A stretch of DNA of 64,000 nucleotides from Micromonospora carbonacea (GCF_014205165.1 NZ_JACHMZ010000001.1:3516501-3580500); one strand, 5' to 3'. Shown: positions 26,524 through 35,621, counted from the first letter of the stretch. Notes: generated from the letters alone by a model not told the origin. Numbers and translations are program-made.

Positions 26524-27192
26524 ATCTACGCGACGCTGGAGCGGGCGATCCGTAGCGGATCACCCGACCGGGTCGCCGAGCTGGTCCGGACCACCTGGCT
26601 GGATCCGATCGCCAACGGCGAGTCGACGCTGTCCGCGGTACGCCACCCGCTGGGTTTCGCCTGCCTGCCGGTGCTGCGCGACGGCCGGCGGGGCGTCTGC
26701 GTCCACCTGTTCGGCGAGCGCCGCACACCCGTGCGGCTCTCCGTCTCGCCGTTCCACTGCCACAGCTGGGACCTGCTCAGCCACGTCCTCTACGGCCAGG
26801 TGGGCAACCAGCACGTGACGGTGGCGACCGGCAGCACGTACCGGGTGTTCGACACGCGTACCACGGCGGGCGGCGACCGGCTCGTGCCGACCACGCGCAC
26901 CGTGGACGCCACGGCCGGCGCGCCGGAGCACTGGGCGGCCGGCAGCGCGTACGAGCTGGCCGCCGGGCACTTCCACGCGTCCACCGTCGTGGGCGGCGCG
27001 CCGGCCGCCACCGTCGTGCTCGGGCTGCACCATCCGGAGAAGCCGGACCTCACCCTCGGCGCCCTCGACACGCCCGCGCACCGGCTGACCCGGCGGCTGC
27101 ACGGCCGCGCCGAGACGGTCTCGCTGGCCCGGACCGCCCTCGACCGGCTGGCGAGGGACGCCGACCGGTTGACGCCGGCCGGCCGGCGGTGA
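26521..27192 (+). CDS. Cupin-fold protein (cysteine-dioxygenase-like)
   Basis: 223 residues. Two cupin motifs are visible: motif 1 with FHCHSWDLLSHVLYGQ (about 78-93), giving a His-x-His pair as in metal-binding cupins, and motif 2 with AGHFHASTVV (about 149-158). The layout resembles small-molecule thiol dioxygenase-like cupins, but the substrate is unknown. It lies 88 nt after the NLR-like gene on the same strand and overlaps the next gene by 4 nt (GTGA), so it forms an operon with the methyltransferase and possibly with the flanking NLR and TIR genes. Confidence 0.72.
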   Translation: MIYATLERAIRSGSPDRVAELVRTTWLDPIANGESTLSAVRHPLGFACLPVLRDGRRGVCVHLFGERRTPVRLSVSPFHCHSWDLLSHVLYGQVGNQHVTVATGSTYRVFDTRTTAGGDRLVPTTRTVDATAGAPEHWAAGSAYELAAGHFHASTVVGGAPAATVVLGLHHPEKPDLTLGALDTPAHRLTRRLHGRAETVSLARTALDRLARDADRLTPAGRR

Positions 27193-27956
27193 CCGGCGGG
27201 GGCCGCGCGGCGGAGGCGGCGCGGGAGGCCAACAGCCGGTGCTACGACGACGGCCGGGCGACCCTGGCGTACGTCGACGACCCGTACCACGCGGTGCGCC
27301 GACGCCTGGTCGGCGCGGCGCTGCTGGACGCGCTCGGGGGTCCCGACGGCGGCGACGGGTCCGGCGGTCCGGCCGGGGCCCTGCTGGAGCTGGGGCCCGG
27401 GGCGCGGAGCATCTTCGACGGCCTGCCCCGCCCGCGCCGGCCGACCGTGGTCGCCGACCTGTCCTGGGCGGCGCTGGCGGGGGCGCCGGCCGGTGGGCAC
27501 CACCCGGTCCGCCTGGACGTCACCCGGCCGCTGCCGCTGGCGGACCGGTCGGTGGCCGGGGTCGTCGCGGCCGAGCTGATCGAGCACGTGTACCACCCGG
27601 GGGCCCTGCTGGCCGAGATCGCCCGGGTGCTGCGCCCCGGCGGCGCGCTGGTCCTGAGCACGCCGAACCTCGCCCCGCTCCAGGACCGGGTCCGGTTCCT
27701 CCTCGGCCGGTCGCCGCGTCAGGTCGATCCGACGCACCCGTACCTGCACCTGCACATCCGCCCGTTCACCGCGCAGATGCTGCGCCGGATGCTGCGGGCC
27801 GCCGGCTTCGTCGACGTGTCGATCCGGTCGAACTACGTCGGCGTCCACGTCGGGCGGGGCCGGTGGCTCCAGTCCCGGCTGCTGGCCCGGCTGTTCCCGG
27901 GCCTGGGCGGGTCGCTCGTCGCCAGCGCCCGCCGCCCGCCGGGCGTCGACGGCTGA
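27189..27956 (+). CDS. SAM-dependent methyltransferase (class I, type 11)
   Basis: 255 residues. Rossmann methyltransferase motifs: LLELGPGARSIF (motif I, SAM binding), VVADLSW, HHPVRLDV, VVAAELIEHVYHPGALLAEIARVLRPGG (motifs IV-V) and TPNLAPLQDR. The GTG at 27189 overlaps the cupin stop by 4 nt, indicating coupled translation. The target is unknown. The N-terminal NSRCYDDGRATLAYVDDPYHAVRRRLV is like methyltransferases that act on small molecules or surface sugars. Confidence 0.78.
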   Translation: MTGGGRAAEAAREANSRCYDDGRATLAYVDDPYHAVRRRLVGAALLDALGGPDGGDGSGGPAGALLELGPGARSIFDGLPRPRRPTVVADLSWAALAGAPAGGHHPVRLDVTRPLPLADRSVAGVVAAELIEHVYHPGALLAEIARVLRPGGALVLSTPNLAPLQDRVRFLLGRSPRQVDPTHPYLHLHIRPFTAQMLRRMLRAAGFVDVSIRSNYVGVHVGRGRWLQSRLLARLFPGLGGSLVASARRPPGVDG

Positions 27957-28063
27957 GCCACGGGCACCCCGCCCCGACGGCCCGGCCCGCCATTCGGGCC
28001 AGTCGTCGACGCCAATGCGGAGTGGCGTTCACCCCGCGGCCGACGGCCGGGCAGAATTGGCAC

Positions 28064-29539
28064 ATGACCGGCCAGTTCGGATCCCCCGCCGACGCGGCTC
28101 ATTTCCTGATCAGCTATTCACCGGCCGACGAGCGGTGGGCGACCTGGATAGCCTGGGAGCTTGAGTGCGCGGGCTACCGGACGATTCTCCAGGCCTGGGA
28201 TTTCGTGGCCGGGACGAACTTCATCGAATTCATGGACCGGGCGATCTGCGAATCGATCGCCGTCATCGCCGTGCTGTCGCCCAACTATGTCCGGTCCCGT
28301 TACGGGCGGCTGGAGTGGCAGGCGGCGTTCCGCAGTGCGCCCGACGACCCGCAGCGGCGGCTGATCACCGTACGGATCGAGGACTTCGACCCGGAGGGGC
28401 TGCTGGCCACCATCACCTACGTCGACCTGGTCGGCGCGGCCGACGAACGGGACGCCCGGCGACGGCTGTTGCGCCGGGTCGGCGAGGCGATGCGCGGCCG
28501 GGCGAAGCCCACGGCGGGGCCGGGGTTCCCCGCCGGCCCGGCGGTCGGGCCGGGCGACGACGAGCTGCCGGCCGGACAGCCACCCCCGCAGATTGCCGCG
28601 CACCACCCCCGGCTGCGGCTGCGGCACCCGCCGGCCTACCCGCCGCAGCGGTCGACGGGGCACGCCGCGAACACCGAGGTGACCCTGCTGCACCTGCCCG
28701 GCCCGCGGTTCGCCCGCCAGCCCTGCGCCGGGCCGGCCCCGCGCCAACGCGCCAAGGAGCTGCTCGACGCCGTCGGCTCCGGCGTCGACCGGCTGCTCGC
28801 CACCGGCGGCACCGGTCCGGACGCGCTGCTGATCAGCGGCGACCTGACCGCGGCCGGCGGGATCCGCGAGTTCGACGAGGCGCTGGCGTTCCTGGCCCGA
28901 CTCCGCGACGTCCTCGACCTCGATGCGGGGCGGATCGCGGTGGTGCCCGGCCCGCACGACGTCAACCACGCGGCCTGCCGGGCGTACTTCGCAAGTTGCG
29001 AGGCCGACGAGGTGCGGCCGCAGCCGCCCTACTGGGACAAGTGGCGGCACTACTTCCGGTTCTTCACCGAACTCTACGACGGGGTGGACGGCCCCACGTT
29101 CGACCGGCACCGGCCGTGGAGCGTATTCGAGATGCCCGAGCTCAACCTGGTGGTCGCCGGCATCAACTCGACGATGGCGGAGAGCCACCTTCCGGACGGC
29201 CACCACGGGTTGGTCGGCGCGGCCCAGGCACACTGGTTCGCCCGACGGCTCGACCGCTACCGGTCCGGCGGCTGGCTGACCGCCGGGCTGATCGGCCATC
29301 CGGCCGCGTCCGACGCCGTCCGGGACCACGACAGCGTCGCGGCGCTGCTGACGCCCCGGCTGCACCTGCTCGTGTCGCCACCGCCGGGGTGCGGCGGGGA
29401 CGCCGTGTCGGTGGGCGCGGGGCCGACCTTCATCCGGCTGTCCACCGCAGCGGCCGACGGGTCGGGCGCGGCGGACGACGTCCGGTCCCGGGTGATCGCG
29501 GCCGGCCCCGGCGACGGGTCGCCCGGGGGCCGCCCCTGA
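28064..29539 (+). CDS. TIR-domain protein with C-terminal degenerate metallophosphatase-like domain
   Basis: 491 residues. An N-terminal TIR domain (about 12-145) shows FLISYSPADERWATWIAWELE (betaA/box 1), AWDFVAGTNF, VLSPNYVRS and YGRLEWQ with Glu84 at the position of the NADase catalytic glutamate. A Pro/Arg-rich linker leads to a metallophosphatase-like domain (about 204-470) clearly homologous to that of the NLR-like protein: SGDLTAAGGIREFDEAL, GRIAVVPGPHDVN, CEADEV-PYW-KWRHYF, RPWSVFEMPEL-VVAGINST. The GNHD motif is GPHD, the first motif is LLHLPGPRF and the last His motif is lost, so phosphatase activity is unlikely. TIR effectors deplete NAD or make signalling nucleotides. ATG at 28064; weak Shine-Dalgarno. 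Confidence 0.85.
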   Translation: MTGQFGSPADAAHFLISYSPADERWATWIAWELECAGYRTILQAWDFVAGTNFIEFMDRAICESIAVIAVLSPNYVRSRYGRLEWQAAFRSAPDDPQRRLITVRIEDFDPEGLLATITYVDLVGAADERDARRRLLRRVGEAMRGRAKPTAGPGFPAGPAVGPGDDELPAGQPPPQIAAHHPRLRLRHPPAYPPQRSTGHAANTEVTLLHLPGPRFARQPCAGPAPRQRAKELLDAVGSGVDRLLATGGTGPDALLISGDLTAAGGIREFDEALAFLARLRDVLDLDAGRIAVVPGPHDVNHAACRAYFASCEADEVRPQPPYWDKWRHYFRFFTELYDGVDGPTFDRHRPWSVFEMPELNLVVAGINSTMAESHLPDGHHGLVGAAQAHWFARRLDRYRSGGWLTAGLIGHPAASDAVRDHDSVAALLTPRLHLLVSPPPGCGGDAVSVGAGPTFIRLSTAAADGSGAADDVRSRVIAAGPGDGSPGGRP

Positions 29540-30132
29540 CTCCCTGGGCGGTTGGGGCCGCGCGATCGCCGTCGCGCTCGGCACCGCCGCCCTGGCGCTC
29601 GGCACCGCCTTCCGCGTTTCCCCGCGCGCCACGCCCGATCCGGGGCGTCGGCGGCACCGGCCCGGCGACGCCGGGATCCCCGGACATCGTTTCAGGTCGA
29701 TGACTTGCCGGTGTGAACGGTAACACGCTAGTGTCCGCTGCAGGAGCGAAGGGCGCGCTCCGACCGGCAGCACGGTGTCCGATCCGGGACCGGAGCCGGA
29801 GGCACGAGCGGCACCGACGACAGATGTCCGGGGCCATCCTTCGGGCGTCGCACCATGCCAGGTGCCGGCCGGAGATGGCGGCCTCTGTCGGCCGGGCCCC
29901 GGGTTGATGTCGACAGACCCGTGACGTTGCGCAGCCACGATCGTCCAGTCTCACCAGCCCGGACCGTGCCGGGCCGCCACCCGACCGACTTCCGTCCGCC
30001 GGCCCACGCCGACGGGCGCGGCGTCGCGGCGGTCGCGGTTCCCGCTGATCCGGCGGCGCGCCCCGCACGCCAGGTCGGCGACCCGCCCGACGTGCCACGA
30101 CCAGCAGATCCAGGATCGCACAGAGGAGAGGA
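29540..30132. other. Intergenic region with promoter and long leader of the CBM2-GH43 gene
   Basis: 593 nt without a supported gene. It contains a repeated GCGCTCGGCACCGCC (twice, about 29575-29610), the GH43 promoter and operator (29705-29734), and then a roughly 390-nt 5' leader. Short open frames in the leader lack ribosome sites and coding character. Confidence 0.6.
29705..29734 (+). promoter_or_regulatory. Promoter with LacI-type operator for CBM2-GH43
   Basis: -35 TTGCCG (29705-29710), operator GTGTGAACGGTAACAC (29711-29726), 2 nt, -10 TAGTGT (29729-29734). The operator matches the esterase operator at 6671-6686 in 14 of 16 positions and has the same placement, filling the spacer directly after the -35. 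Confidence 0.75.
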
Positions 30133-32127
30133 ATGGCAGTGAAACGCTCGCGTCTTCGGCTCTGGCTCGCCGCGACGACGGTCATCGCCGTCAGCGCCGC
30201 CGGGTCAACCCTGGCCGTCTCCGCCCAGGCCGCCGTCGGTTGCAAGGTCACCTACACGGTGACCAACCAGTGGCAGGGCGGCTTCGGCGCCAACGTCGTC
30301 GTGGACAACCTCGGCGACGCGATCAACGGTTGGCGACTGACCTGGTCCTTCGCCGCCGGGCAGACGATCAGCCAGTTGTGGAACGGCACGGCCAGCCAGT
30401 CGGGCGCCCAGGTGACGGTGGCCAACGCCGATTTCAACGCCGCCATCCCCACCGGCGGCAACGTCAACTTCGGCTTCAACGGCACCTGGACGTCGAGCAA
30501 CCCGGCGCCGACCAGCTTCGCCCTCAACGGGGTCACCTGCACCGGCTCGGTCCCCACGGGGAACCCGACCACGACGCCGCCCACCACGCCGCCGCCGACC
30601 ACTACGCCGCCGCCGACCACGCCGCCGCCCTCGCCCTCGGGGTCGTTCACGAACCCGGTGCTGTGGCAGGACTTCGCCGACATCGACATCTTCCGCGTCG
30701 GTGACGCCTACTACTACTCGGCGTCCACCATGCACTACTCCCCCGGCGCGCCGATCCTGCGCTCCTACGACCTCGTCAACTGGGAGTTCGCCGGGCACTC
30801 GGTGCCCCGCCTCGACTTCGGCACCAAGTACGACCTCAACGGCTCGCACGCCTACGTCGACGGCATCTGGGCCTCGGCCATGAACTACCGCAAGAGCAAC
30901 AACACCTTCTACTGGCTCGGCTGCATCGACTTCTCCAAGACCCACGTCTACAGCTCGACCAGCGTCGAGAGCGGCTGGAACCGCATCTCGACCATCAACA
31001 ACTGCTACTACGACGCCGGCCTGCTCGTCGACGACAACGACACCATGTACGTCGCGTACGGCAACACCCAGATCAGCGTCGCCCAGCTCTCCGCCGACGG
31101 CAAGACGCAGGTGCGCGCGCAGCAGGTCTTCTCCACGCCGTCCAGCGTCGGCACCCTCGAGGGCGCCCGGTTCTACAAGCGCAACGGCAGCTACTACATC
31201 TGGCTGACCCGCCCCGCCAACGGCCAGTACGTGCTCAAGTCCAGTTCACCGTTCGGGCCGTACGAGATGCGCCAGGTCCTGCTCAACATGCCCGGCCCGA
31301 TCTCCGGCGGCGGCGTCCCCCACCAGGGCGGGCTCGTGCAGACCCAGAACGGCCAGTGGTACTACATGAGCTTCATCGACGCCTACCCCGGCGGCCGGGT
31401 GCCCGCCCTCGCGCCGATCAACTGGACCTCCGACGGCTGGCCCCAGATCCAGACCGTCAACGGCGCCTGGGGCGGCTCCTACCCCAACCCCCTGCCCACC
31501 CGTCCGGTCAAGCCCATGATCGGCAACGACACGTTCCCCGGCACCACGCTCGGCCCGCAGTACGAGTGGAACCACAACCCCGACAACAGCAAGTGGTCGG
31601 TCAACAACGGGCTGCGGCTCCAGGCCGCCACGGTCACCACCGACCTCTACAAGGCCCGCAACACGCTGACCCACCGCATTCAGGGGCCGACCAGCACCGC
31701 CACCATCGAGCTCGACTACTCCACGATGCGCGACGGTGACCGCAGCGGCCTGTCCATGCTGCGCAACTCGTCCGCCTGGATCGGCGTCAGACGCGACAAC
31801 GGGGCCAACCGGGTGGTCATGACCAACAACATCACCATGGACAGCAACTGGAACACCACGAACACCGGCAGCGAGATCGCCAGCGCGGCGATCAGCGGCG
31901 GACGCATCTGGTTGCGCGTCAACGCCGACATCAGACCGGGCGCGGGCCGACAGGCCCGCTTCTCCTACAGCACCGACGGCACCAACTTCGTGTCCCTCGG
32001 CAACGCGCTCACCCTCGACAACAACTGGCCGTTCTTCATGGGCTACCGGTTCGGCGTCTTCAACTACGCCACCCAGGCCCTCGGCGGCAGCGCCACCGTC
32101 AGGAGCTTCAACATCACCACCCCCTGA
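30133..32127 (+). CDS. Secreted GH43 glycosidase with N-terminal CBM2
   Basis: 664 residues. Signal peptide (1-34), CBM2 (about 35-137), short Pro/Thr linker (138-170), five-bladed GH43 propeller (about 173-455) and a C-terminal beta-sandwich (about 465-664) like the concanavalin-type domain of many beta-xylosidases/arabinofuranosidases. Candidate catalytic residues: Asp in DFADIDIFRVGDAYYY, Asp in CYYDAGLLVDDNDTMYVAYG and Glu in GTLEGARFYKRNG. Expected to act on arabinoxylan or xylan chains bound to cellulose. ATG at 30133 with AGAGGAGAGGA upstream. It is transcribed from a LacI-type controlled promoter with a long leader. Confidence 0.9.
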   Translation: MAVKRSRLRLWLAATTVIAVSAAGSTLAVSAQAAVGCKVTYTVTNQWQGGFGANVVVDNLGDAINGWRLTWSFAAGQTISQLWNGTASQSGAQVTVANADFNAAIPTGGNVNFGFNGTWTSSNPAPTSFALNGVTCTGSVPTGNPTTTPPTTPPPTTTPPPTTPPPSPSGSFTNPVLWQDFADIDIFRVGDAYYYSASTMHYSPGAPILRSYDLVNWEFAGHSVPRLDFGTKYDLNGSHAYVDGIWASAMNYRKSNNTFYWLGCIDFSKTHVYSSTSVESGWNRISTINNCYYDAGLLVDDNDTMYVAYGNTQISVAQLSADGKTQVRAQQVFSTPSSVGTLEGARFYKRNGSYYIWLTRPANGQYVLKSSSPFGPYEMRQVLLNMPGPISGGGVPHQGGLVQTQNGQWYYMSFIDAYPGGRVPALAPINWTSDGWPQIQTVNGAWGGSYPNPLPTRPVKPMIGNDTFPGTTLGPQYEWNHNPDNSKWSVNNGLRLQAATVTTDLYKARNTLTHRIQGPTSTATIELDYSTMRDGDRSGLSMLRNSSAWIGVRRDNGANRVVMTNNITMDSNWNTTNTGSEIASAAISGGRIWLRVNADIRPGAGRQARFSYSTDGTNFVSLGNALTLDNNWPFFMGYRFGVFNYATQALGGSATVRSFNITTP

Positions 32128-32144
32128 CCCGGTCCCCACCCCGC

Positions 32145-32182
32145 GCCCCGGCACGTCGGCCCACCGGCCGGCGTGCCGGGGC
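32145..32182 (+). terminator. Hairpin terminator after CBM2-GH43
   Basis: GCCCCGGCACG (32145-32155) pairs perfectly with CGTGCCGGGGC (32172-32182); the loop contains a smaller GGCC/GGCC stem. It begins 18 nt past the GH43 stop and precedes the sthA gene. Confidence 0.7.
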
Positions 32183-32265
32183 GTACGCCCGTCGGCACCG
32201 ATGGGCCGGAGGCCACCGCCGAACGTGCGGTGGCGGGGGTTGCGGGATCTTGCGAGGCTTACGGC

Positions 32266-33669
32266 GTGTATGACTACGACCTGTTGGTGCTGGGCTCCGG
32301 GCCCAGCGGTCAGAAGGCCGCGATCGCCGCGGCCAAGCTCGGTCGGCGGGTCGGCATCGTCGACCGCCGCGACATGATCGGTGGGGTGTGCATCAACACC
32401 GGCACCGTCCCTTCCAAGACGTTGCGCGAGGCCGTGCTCTATCTGAGCGGCATGAGCCAGCGCGACCTGTACGGCAGCAGCTACCGGCTCAAGGACGAGA
32501 TCACGGTCGGCGACCTGGCCGCCCGCACCCAGCACGTGATCAGCCGGCAGACCGACGTCATCCGCAACCAGCTGGCCCGCAACCGGGTGACGCTGATCAC
32601 CGGCACCGGGCGGTTCGCCGACGCGCACACGATCTGGGTCGACGGCGAGTCGGGGCAGGAGTCGCGGGTCACCTTCGACAAGGCGATCATCGCCGCCGGC
32701 ACCCGGCCGGCCCGTCCGGACAGCGTCGAGTTCGACGAACGGACGATCGTGGACTCCGACGGGGTCATCAACCTGGAGTCCATCCCCCGCAGCATGGTCG
32801 TGGTCGGCGCGGGCGTGATCGGCATGGAGTACGCCTCCATGTTCGCCGCGCTCGGCACGAAGGTGACCGTGGTGGAGCGGCGCGACCGGATGCTCGACTT
32901 CTGCGACGAGGAGGTCGTCGAGTCGCTCAAGTACCACCTGCGCGACCTGTCGGTCACGTTCCGCTTCGGCGAGGAGGTGGCGGCGGTGGAGAAGCACGAG
33001 AGCGCGGCGCTGTGCGTCCTCAAGAGCGGGAAGAAGATCGTCGCGGACACCGTCATGTACTCGGCCGGCCGGCAGGGCCAGACCGACAGCCTGGCGCTGG
33101 AGGCGGCCGGGTTGCAGGCCGACCGGCGCGGCCGGATCACGGTCGACGCGGACTACCGCACGGCGGTGGACAACATCTACGCCGTGGGCGACGTGATCGG
33201 GTTCCCGGCGCTGGCGTCCACCTCCATGGAGCAGGGCCGCATCGCCGCCCAGCACGCCTGCGGGGAGCCGGTCCGCGCGCTCAACGAGTTGCAGCCGATC
33301 GGCATCTACACCATCCCGGAGATCAGCTTCGTCGGGAAGACCGAGGAGCAGCTGACGGAGAGCTCCACGCCGTTCGAGGTGGGCATCGCGCGCTACCGCG
33401 AGCTGGCCCGCGGGCAGATCGTCGGCGACTCGTACGGCATGCTGAAGCTGCTGGTGTCACCGACCGACGGCCGGCTGCTCGGCGTGCACGTGTTCGGCAC
33501 CGGCGCCACCGAGATCGTGCACATCGGGCAGACCGTCATGGGCTGCGGCGGCACGGTCGACTACCTCATCGACGCCGTGTTCAACTACCCGACCCTCGCC
33601 GAGGCGTACAAGGTGGCGGCGCTGGACGCGTCCAACAAGATCCGCAACATCGTCCGGATCGAGGGTTAG
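32266..33669 (+). CDS. sthA: Soluble (Si-specific) NAD(P) transhydrogenase
   Basis: 467 residues, the normal length of SthA/UdhA, which moves electrons between NADPH and NAD in the cytoplasm. It has the FAD motif [18 protein letters not shown] at the N-terminus, the NAD motif [19 protein letters not shown] in the middle and the flavoprotein dimerisation domain at the end. [17 protein letters not shown] shows the SthA hallmark: only the first Cys of the redox disulfide of related disulfide reductases remains, the second is Thr. GTG at 32266 is chosen because the protein then starts [11 protein letters not shown] as in the family; the Shine-Dalgarno is weak. Confidence 0.93.
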   Translation: MYDYDLLVLGSGPSGQKAAIAAAKLGRRVGIVDRRDMIGGVCINTGTVPSKTLREAVLYLSGMSQRDLYGSSYRLKDEITVGDLAARTQHVISRQTDVIRNQLARNRVTLITGTGRFADAHTIWVDGESGQESRVTFDKAIIAAGTRPARPDSVEFDERTIVDSDGVINLESIPRSMVVVGAGVIGMEYASMFAALGTKVTVVERRDRMLDFCDEEVVESLKYHLRDLSVTFRFGEEVAAVEKHESAALCVLKSGKKIVADTVMYSAGRQGQTDSLALEAAGLQADRRGRITVDADYRTAVDNIYAVGDVIGFPALASTSMEQGRIAAQHACGEPVRALNELQPIGIYTIPEISFVGKTEEQLTESSTPFEVGIARYRELARGQIVGDSYGMLKLLVSPTDGRLLGVHVFGTGATEIVHIGQTVMGCGGTVDYLIDAVFNYPTLAEAYKVAALDASNKIRNIVRIEG

Positions 33670-33687
33670 CCCGACCCCGACGCGTCG

Positions 33688-33721
33688 GGCCGGCCCGCAC
33701 CGCTCCCGGTGCGGGCCGGCC
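33688..33721. terminator. Bidirectional hairpin terminator between sthA and the CopC fusion gene
   Basis: A perfect 15-bp stem (33688-33702 with 33707-33721) and 4-nt loop lies between the two convergent stop codons. Confidence 0.8.
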
Positions 33722-33728
33722 CCGGGTC

Positions 33729-35621
33729 TCAGCCCAGGTCGAGGGTGAACTCGGCGGTGTGGACCTTGCCGTCGACCTGGAAGTCGAAGAACGCCCGGTA
33801 GCGGCTCGGGCCCGGCGCGGTCAGCCAGAACCGGGCCGCCCCGTCGACCAGTTCCTGATCCGGGTGGACGTGCACGTATCCCAGGTCGCCCTCGCGGACG
33901 ACCACCAGGTGCCCGTACGCGCCCAGGTAGCGTTCCAGCGTCGGCGCGGGGCCGCCCGCGCGGCCCACCCGGAACGACAGCGGCACCGTCGCCCCGACCG
34001 TCGGGGCGCCCACCATCTCCACCTCGAAGGGCCCGGTCGTCGCCCGCGGCGTGGCGGCCGGCAGGGGGGCCGGGGTGTGCGCGCCGGGGACCTGGTGGTC
34101 GACGCCGAGGACCAGCGGCCGTGCGGTGCCGTCGGCGGCGGTCGTGGCGAAGTCGGCGTAGACGCGGTAGCCCCCGGCCCGCTCGAGCGCCAGCGGCACG
34201 CTCCAGGTGCCGTCGGCGGCCATGGTGGGGTGCAGGTGCTGGTAGCCGCCCAGGTCCCGGCCCACCACGACCAGGTGCAGCGGCTTGTCGTGCACGACCG
34301 CGAAGCGCGTCTCCGGCTGCCCGTCGACGCCCACGATCCGGAACCGGTAGTCGGCGTTCACGCCGGCCGGCTGGGACCGCGTCACCGGCTTCAGCGTGTA
34401 GCCGCCGGCGCTGACCGTCGTCCCGGTCACCTGCGCCTGCGCCGGGTCGCCGTCGCCGGGATGCGTGTGCGCCCCGGCGCCCGGCGCGTGCTGGTGCCCG
34501 TCCCCGGCCGCGACGGGGCGGCCGGTGGCCGGCGATCCGCCCACGGCCGCCGTGGCGGCCCGCCCGTCGCCGGCGCCGACGCGGCCGAGCCCGAAGCCGG
34601 CCACCAGGGCGACCACCAGTCCCCCGACGAGCAGGGCGAGGCCCCGGTCGCCGAGCCGGGGCCCGTTGGCCGGCGGGTCCTCGGACGCCTCGCCCGGGGC
34701 GACCGGGCCGCGTCGGGGGCCGCCGCCGCGGGCCGCCGGGCGTGGGGTCGGGCCGGCGGGCTTGCGGCGTCCCGCCGCCCGCGCGGCCGGGGCGCGGCGC
34801 GCCGCCCGGCCGGCGGGGCGCGGGCGGGCCCACGGCCAGCGGGGCGTCGGGCCCGGACCGCCGGCCCGCGCGGCGCGCCACCGCCAGGCGACGACGCCGG
34901 CCGCCGCCACGACCACCACGACCACCACGGCGACGACGCCGGGCCAACCGGGCCCGCCGGTGTCCTCGGCCTCGACGGGGGCCGCTGCGACGGAGGCCGC
35001 GCCCGGGGCTGCGGGCGACGCGGCCGGCGTGGCCGGTCCGTTCGAGGACTGGGGCGCGCCGTGCCCGGACGTCGCGTGCTGCTCGGCGGCGGCGACGAGC
35101 GCCGGGTCCGGTCCCGCGGTCGGCGCACGCCAGCCCTGTGGGGCGGCCGTGACCCGACCGGTGTAGCGGAAGCTCATCGTGCCCCGCACCGGCTCGCCGT
35201 CGGAGGCCACCGACAGGTAGCTCACCGTGTACTGGCCCGCCGCCGGCAGGTGCGCCAGCTTCACCACCGCCGGGAAACCGGTGGCGTACTCGCGCGGCTC
35301 GAACTTGCCGTCGACGAGCAGGTACTCGCGCACCGGCTTGTCCAGGGGAGCGGGCGACCCGTGCGTCCAGCCGTTGTCGACCCGGCCGCCGTTCGGCGCG
35401 GTGACCGCGAAGTACGCGTTGTCGGCGACCCGCTCGGTGAAGTAGAGCTGCACGGTCGCCAGTGGCTCGCCGACCGTGGCGCCGACCGCCGGCGTGGACA
35501 TGGCCAGGGTGCCGTGCGCGGCGGCGGGCGGGGCGGCTCCGAGGACGGCGACCGCCGCGGCGAGGACGACGGCGAGCAGGCCCGAGACGAAGCGGCCGGG
35601 GACCGGAGGGGGACGACGCAT
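33729..35621 (-). CDS. CopC-domain membrane fusion protein with C-terminal HxHP metal-binding-like domain
   Basis: 630 residues. Signal peptide ending AAAH, so the mature protein begins with His as in CopC; CopC beta-barrel (about 36-150) with ERVADNAYF and a DGEPVRG where canonical CopC has DGHPVQG; a first membrane helix (about 225-247); a long Arg/Pro/Ala-rich cytoplasmic stretch; a second helix (about 325-345); a His-rich segment (DGHQHAPGAGAHTHPGDGD); and a C-terminal extracytoplasmic domain (about 390-630) with HLHP and HVHP motifs in two similar halves. Likely a surface copper-handling protein. ATG at 35621 with GAGG upstream. It is divergent from the copper/heme operon at 35840. Confidence 0.78.
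   Translation of the reverse strand: MRRPPPVPGRFVSGLLAVVLAAAVAVLGAAPPAAAHGTLAMSTPAVGATVGEPLATVQLYFTERVADNAYFAVTAPNGGRVDNGWTHGSPAPLDKPVREYLLVDGKFEPREYATGFPAVVKLAHLPAAGQYTVSYLSVASDGEPVRGTMSFRYTGRVTAAPQGWRAPTAGPDPALVAAAEQHATSGHGAPQSSNGPATPAASPAAPGAASVAAAPVEAEDTGGPGWPGVVAVVVVVVVAAAGVVAWRWRAARAGGPGPTPRWPWARPRPAGRAARRAPAARAAGRRKPAGPTPRPAARGGGPRRGPVAPGEASEDPPANGPRLGDRGLALLVGGLVVALVAGFGLGRVGAGDGRAATAAVGGSPATGRPVAAGDGHQHAPGAGAHTHPGDGDPAQAQVTGTTVSAGGYTLKPVTRSQPAGVNADYRFRIVGVDGQPETRFAVVHDKPLHLVVVGRDLGGYQHLHPTMAADGTWSVPLALERAGGYRVYADFATTAADGTARPLVLGVDHQVPGAHTPAPLPAATPRATTGPFEVEMVGAPTVGATVPLSFRVGRAGGPAPTLERYLGAYGHLVVVREGDLGYVHVHPDQELVDGAARFWLTAPGPSRYRAFFDFQVDGKVHTAEFTLDLG

Noticed and set aside
29713..29907. 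A 64-codon open frame after the GH43 promoter
   Set aside because: No ribosome site, Arg/Ala-rich product, and it starts inside the operator; the leader is better explained as untranslated.
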